Of a DNA stretch of 8,938 bases, positions 6,298 through 8,938 are shown one piece after another. Within the stretch, counting starts at the first letter, position 1. Each line of letters starts with the position of its first letter. Below the pieces are notes generated by a model. It had not been told where the DNA came from. It did not search any database and worked only from the letters and a program-made list of their open reading frames with translations. Location of the stretch: the NCBI GenBank assembly GCA_017442465.1, contig JAFRZQ010000003.1, forward strand, positions 1 through 8,938, read 5' to 3'. The position numbers were made by a program, and so were the translations under genes. Origin of the DNA: Anaerotignum sp. (GTDB lineage: Bacteria; Bacillota; Clostridia; Lachnospirales; Anaerotignaceae).

Positions 6298-6864
6298 TTA
6301 TTTTGCCTTCAGTTTACAGATCCCCTGGGTCATACAGCCCATAGGGCAGAAAGTGCACCATGTGCGGGGTTTATACAGTGCCATCACAATGAGACCAATG
6401 AGGGTAGAGGTCAGCATCATGCTGTATAACCCGAAACTGAACTGCGCAACCCATGGGATGGTGGTTCCTGCTGTATAAGCCCAATCCCAGGGAAGACGGA
6501 AGGTCCAGAACAATGTGATAACTTCCTTCAGGCTGTTCGCCCCCGCTGCCACCAGATAGGTCTGGTAAAGCATGTTACCAAACATTGTCATAAAGAATGC
6601 AAGGAATCCATAACGGAAACCTTTGGAATACATGAATTTCGGAGTTGGCTTATTTCTTGATACTTTCGTGCCCAGTTTCTGAAACAGCTGTCCCCTGCCG
6701 CAGAAATTGTTGCAAAACGCCTTGTTGCCGCCAAAAATCGCCAACATCAGAGGCAAAAGGAATTCGATCATACCCAGCCATGCAAAAAGGATATTGAAAA
6801 AGCCCAGACTGAAATAAATGATTTCCCAGATCCAAAGATTGTCGTACCAATGTTTTTTCTTCAT
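6298..6864 (-). CDS. NapH-like membrane protein with 4Fe-4S cysteine motifs
   Basis: A 188-aa inner-membrane protein with about four hydrophobic segments (roughly residues 12-30, 31-46, 84-106 and 141-163). It has two cysteine-rich loops: FCNNFCGRGQLF (Cys51, Cys55) after the second segment, and WCTFCPMGCMTQGIC at 169-183 (Cys170, Cys173, Cys177, Cys183) near the C-terminus. This is the signature of the NapH/NosR/CcoG-related polyferredoxin group, which passes electrons between membrane and soluble carriers. It is shorter than NapH and lacks the two classical CX2CX2CX3CP ferredoxin motifs. Those are carried by the small ferredoxin encoded just upstream, whose stop overlaps this start (ATGA), so the two probably work as a pair. 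The electron donor and acceptor cannot be told from this window. Confidence 0.85.
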   Translation of the reverse strand: MKKKHWYDNLWIWEIIYFSLGFFNILFAWLGMIEFLLPLMLAIFGGNKAFCNNFCGRGQLFQKLGTKVSRNKPTPKFMYSKGFRYGFLAFFMTMFGNMLYQTYLVAAGANSLKEVITLFWTFRLPWDWAYTAGTTIPWVAQFSFGLYSMMLTSTLIGLIVMALYKPRTWCTFCPMGCMTQGICKLKAK

Positions 6865-7064
6865 TCAGCCTCCGCCTCCTTCAGTGCAATGCAGCCTGCC
6901 GGGCAGGTTCTTGTGCATATACCGCAGCCGATGCATTTTTCTGCATCCACTACTGCGTAACAGCCTTTCCAGATGGTAATGGCTTCCTTTGGGCACGCCT
7001 TACGGCAGGCACCGCAGGAAACACAGATGTTTTTATCGGGCTCCGCCCATCTTTTCTTTCTCAT
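6861..7064 (-). CDS. 2[4Fe-4S] dicluster ferredoxin
   Basis: A 67-aa ferredoxin with two complete cluster motifs, CVSCGACRKACP (Cys14, 17, 20, 24) and CIGCGICTRTCP (Cys44, 47, 50, 54), each of the CX2CX2CX3CP type. Two further cysteines (35 and 58) lie outside the motifs. It is a low-potential electron carrier. The basic MRKKRW start is unusual for a soluble ferredoxin and could dock onto the membrane partner or the bilayer surface. The start at 7064 has GGTGA about 7 bases upstream. The TGA stop overlaps the ATG of the NapH-like gene, which suggests translational coupling and a fixed ratio. The upstream space contains a strong hairpin and no clear promoter after it. Confidence 0.93.
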   Translation of the reverse strand: MRKKRWAEPDKNICVSCGACRKACPKEAITIWKGCYAVVDAEKCIGCGICTRTCPAGCIALKEAEAE

Positions 7065-7089
7065 CTTTCTTCACCGCTTTCCGAAACTA

Positions 7090-7131
7090 AAAATGCTCTT
7101 TCTGGTATCATCCTATCAGAAAGAGCATTTT
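7090..7131 (-). terminator. Strong hairpin between the Crp/Fnr gene and the ferredoxin gene
   Basis: Arms 7090-7104 and 7117-7131 pair perfectly over 15 bp; three more inner pairs (one G-U) leave a 6-base loop, for an 18-bp stem. On the minus strand the stem ends in TTTT, with one more T before an AG (TTTTTAGTTTC), as expected for an intrinsic terminator after the regulator gene. On the plus strand the tail is TTTTATTTC. It stands only 25 bases before the ferredoxin ATG, so read-through past it, or a promoter overlapping it, must supply the ferredoxin operon. Confidence 0.75.
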
Positions 7132-7135
7132 ATTT

Positions 7136-7157
7136 CTGTAATTCACTTACATTACAG
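7136..7157. promoter_or_regulatory. 22-bp palindrome at the end of the Crp/Fnr gene, possible operator
   Basis: CTGTAAT (7136-7142) and ATTACAG (7151-7157) are perfect inverted arms with 8 bases between. It overlaps the Crp/Fnr stop codon and lies about 80 bases upstream of the ferredoxin start. The length and TGTAAT...ATTACA form fit a dimeric Crp/Fnr-type site, but it is not the classical TGTGA-N6-TCACA or TTGAT-N4-ATCAA. A weak -10-like TAAAAT on the minus strand lies at 7127-7132. The palindrome is seen; its use as an operator is inferred. Confidence 0.35.
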
Positions 7158-7805
7158 ATATGTACGCAGTTTTGCTTTATCAATGATCTCAATTTTACCG
7201 CGGGAAAGGGCTACGACCCCTTCCTCTACGAAGTACTTCAGTACCTTCGTCACCACTTCTCTGGCACTGCCGATAAAACGGGCCACCTCTTCATGGGTCA
7301 GGCGGATGGTCATCTCTCCGGTTTTCGCCATTTCATCCCAGAGGAAATAAGCAACCCTTCTGTCTGCCCCCATGAACAGGATCTGCTGCATGGTCCACAT
7401 GACATCAGAGAAATTTTCGACCACCCTTTTATAAAGGGATAATTCTACCAGAGGGTTTGAATCCATGATCTCATGCAGGGCCGGAGAAGGCAGCACCACC
7501 AGTTCCGAATCCTGTACTGCTTCGATCAGCACATCAAAAACGATAGCATCCATCAGGCAGGAGGCGGAAAGTACACACAATTCCCCCTCATGCAGGCGAT
7601 ACAGCGTCACTTCTCTGCCTTCTTCAGAAACGATATACACACGCAGCTGACCTTTTCCCACATGGATGATGCCGCTGCATTCCCCATAGCCGCGGTGGAG
7701 GATATCTCCTTTTTTCATTTTCTGAGAAAGGGCACTGGCAGAAACGGTAGCCTGTTCTTTCTCGCTCAACTGTTCCCAAAAAGGAAAAATATTTTGAAAA
7801 TCCAT
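7152..7805 (-). CDS. Crp/Fnr family transcriptional regulator
   Basis: A 217-aa regulator with an N-terminal cyclic-nucleotide-binding-like beta-roll (about residues 25-115), a long dimer helix (about 118-145) and a C-terminal winged helix. The recognition region reads LTHEEVARFIGSAREVVTKVLKYF (169-192). The N-terminal cysteine cluster of FNR is absent. Instead GELCVLSASCLM (74-85) carries Cys77 and Cys83; I recall this pair as common in clostridial members, and it could sense redox state or bind a metal or heme, which is unproven. Residues that bind cAMP in true CRP are not evident. It begins 9 bases after the trmB stop with a weak SD (GGGATC), so it is probably co-transcribed with trmB. Lying next to the ferredoxin pair suggests a control role there. 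Confidence 0.92.
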   Translation of the reverse strand: MDFQNIFPFWEQLSEKEQATVSASALSQKMKKGDILHRGYGECSGIIHVGKGQLRVYIVSEEGREVTLYRLHEGELCVLSASCLMDAIVFDVLIEAVQDSELVVLPSPALHEIMDSNPLVELSLYKRVVENFSDVMWTMQQILFMGADRRVAYFLWDEMAKTGEMTIRLTHEEVARFIGSAREVVTKVLKYFVEEGVVALSRGKIEIIDKAKLRTYL

Positions 7806-7814
7806 ACTGATCCC

Positions 7815-8450
7815 TTACTTTCTGTTTCTTGCTTCCAGACGATAAATCGGTGCACCCTGTGCGGAGAATTTTTCTTCATATTCTGTCATAATATTGCCTT
7901 CATAATCGCTGTTGTGCAGATCCAGGCTGATATTGGACAGCATCCAGTCATCGGCACAGAATTCATTCAGAGAAAACTCAAACAATCCTCTGTTGTCTGT
8001 CTTGAAGAAAATTTCTGCATTTTCACCCATGATACGGCGGTATTCCTGCAGGAACCCACGGTATGTCAGGCGGCGTTTATAGGTACGTTTTTTCGGCCAG
8101 GGATCGCTGAAGTTCAGATACAGTCTCTGGAATTCACCCACTTCAAACAGATCGGACAGGTTGGATGCATTGTCCCATACAAAAGCAAGGTTAGGCAGTT
8201 CTTCATCGGCGCGTCTTGCCGCCATGGCAACGACTGTTTCCTGTCTTTCGATACCAATGAAATTCACATCGGGGTATGTTTCCGCATTCTTACGCAGAAA
8301 GCCGCCTTTTCCGCAGCCGATCTCCACATAGATGGGGTTATCGTTGCCAAAATATTCTCTCCATTTGCCCTTCTTTTCAGGGGCATCGTTGATCACAAGG
8401 CTGTTATCCTGCAGCACCTGCGCTGCCCAGGGTCTTTTTCTGACTCTCAT
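7815..8450 (-). CDS. trmB: tRNA (guanine46-N7)-methyltransferase TrmB
   Basis: A 211-aa SAM-dependent class I methyltransferase that forms m7G46 in the tRNA variable loop. Visible landmarks are the SAM-binding VEIGCGKGGFL at residues 42-52, IGIERQ at 65-70 (acidic residue for the SAM ribose), the catalytic NFSDPWPKKR at 113-122 and the C-terminal TEYEEKF at 189-195. The length is normal for the family. AAAGGAGAT stands 8 bases before the ATG at 8450. It is the first gene of a likely two-gene unit with the Crp/Fnr regulator. Confidence 0.97.
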   Translation of the reverse strand: MRVRKRPWAAQVLQDNSLVINDAPEKKGKWREYFGNDNPIYVEIGCGKGGFLRKNAETYPDVNFIGIERQETVVAMAARRADEELPNLAFVWDNASNLSDLFEVGEFQRLYLNFSDPWPKKRTYKRRLTYRGFLQEYRRIMGENAEIFFKTDNRGLFEFSLNEFCADDWMLSNISLDLHNSDYEGNIMTEYEEKFSAQGAPIYRLEARNRK

Positions 8451-8490
8451 ATTTCAAATCTCCTTTAAGTTCAAAAATATCACTGAGAGT

Positions 8491-8519
8491 AGTTTACACG
8501 GAAACCCCCGATTTTTCAA
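8491..8519 (-). promoter_or_regulatory. Probable promoter for trmB
   Basis: On the minus strand TTGAAA (8514-8519) and TAAACT (8491-8496) are 17 bases apart. The -35 overlaps the stop codon of the upstream DUF6128-like gene. The start point would be near 8484, giving a leader of about 35 bases. The -10 is only a moderate match, so read-through from upstream remains possible. Confidence 0.45.
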
Positions 8520-8938
8520 CTGTTCCGTTCCAAAAAAGTGATCCAGTAGCCCCAATCGCCCTCTGTGTTCCGAAATTCACGAAAACCAAAGGCATGGGCA
8601 TCCGCTGCATCATCAGCACAGAACTGCCCCGGCACCCCCAGCCAGATGCCGTCTTCCTTTTCCTGCAGGATCAGGTGATGGTATTTCCGCCAGGGCAAAA
8701 GAAAGAAAAATTCTCTCTGCCACTTCAGAGGGATCTGAGAAAGCAGCGTCAGTTCTTCCAGCGAAAGTCGCTTCCACCCTTCTCCATCTCCAAAAGGAGA
8801 CAGTTCTCCATTGGATGCAAAGACCCCCGCCTTTTCCACAGCCTCTTTTTCCTGCTGTTCCTCCGTCCTTTCCTGGGTTTCCATATCCTGTGTACCCATG
8901 TTTCGGATATGCTCCGTTTCCTCATGGGTCAGGATGCC
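8516..8938 (-). CDS. DUF6128-like protein, C-terminal part; N-terminus beyond window
   Basis: The frame is open through the window edge: the codons at 8900-8938 (GILTHEETEHIRN) continue into the methionine at 8899, and no SD precedes that methionine, so the gene almost surely starts outside the window. The visible 140 aa consist of a low-complexity, Glu/Gln-rich linker (about the first 40 residues) and a compact C-terminal domain. That domain has the pattern W..EFFFLLPWRKYHHLIL, IWLGVPGQF, HAFGFREF and GYWI. I recall this order from DUF6128 proteins in Lachnospiraceae-type Clostridia, where function is unknown; the match is from memory and moderate. A possible signal or membrane part would lie outside the window. 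Confidence 0.75.
   Translation of the reverse strand, partial: GILTHEETEHIRNMGTQDMETQERTEEQQEKEAVEKAGVFASNGELSPFGDGEGWKRLSLEELTLLSQIPLKWQREFFFLLPWRKYHHLILQEKEDGIWLGVPGQFCADDAADAHAFGFREFRNTEGDWGYWITFLERNS

Noticed and set aside
7473..8468. A 331-codon plus-strand frame across the Crp/Fnr and trmB genes
   Set aside because: It spans two well-recognised minus-strand genes antisense, has no SD and shows the same Cys/Phe/His/Gln-rich shadow composition.

Overview
The window looks like a piece of chromosome from a strictly anaerobic, mid-GC Gram-positive bacterium, most likely class Clostridia (Lachnospirales-like). This rests on strong GGAGG-type ribosome binding sites, a DUF4364 winged-helix protein, a UPF0735/PheB ACT-domain protein next to homoserine kinase, a clostridial-type Crp/Fnr regulator beside ferredoxin genes, and a YtqA-type radical SAM protein. 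This is inference from protein content; there is no rRNA or other direct taxonomic marker. No tRNA, rRNA, CRISPR array, insertion sequence or phage gene was found, and no gene-free gap exceeds 300 bases.

Layout. (1) 1-1171, minus strand: a UPF0735 ACT-domain protein followed by homoserine kinase thrB, which runs off the left edge; a good sigma-A-type promoter lies at 1222-1250. (2) 1172-1449: a 278-base divergent intergenic region with one promoter facing each way and a 15-bp palindrome. (3) 1450-5546, plus strand: a probable four-gene operon made of an orphan 528-aa protein, a PLP-dependent HisC/CobD-like enzyme, an orphan 130-aa protein and a YtqA/MnmL-type radical SAM protein. (4) 5615-6166, plus strand: a DUF4364 protein with its own promoter, whose -35 overlaps the radical SAM stop codon; an 18-bp-stem bidirectional terminator at 6185-6223 ends both this gene and the converging minus-strand genes. 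(5) 6298-7064, minus strand: a dicluster ferredoxin and a NapH-like membrane Fe-S protein, coupled by an ATGA overlap. (6) 7152-8450, minus strand: trmB followed 9 bases later by a Crp/Fnr regulator, with a strong hairpin between the regulator and the ferredoxin pair. (7) 8516-8938, minus strand: the C-terminal part of a DUF6128-like protein that runs off the right edge.

Most of the content is housekeeping: threonine biosynthesis, two tRNA-modification enzymes (TrmB and probably MnmL), a PLP enzyme and a regulator. The parts that are least explained are the regulator/ferredoxin/membrane Fe-S protein cluster with its unusual leader, the two orphan proteins in the plus-strand operon, and a tandem duplicated SD-ATG-TCT sequence after the 6.2-kb terminator. 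I see no convincing new defence or mobile system here.
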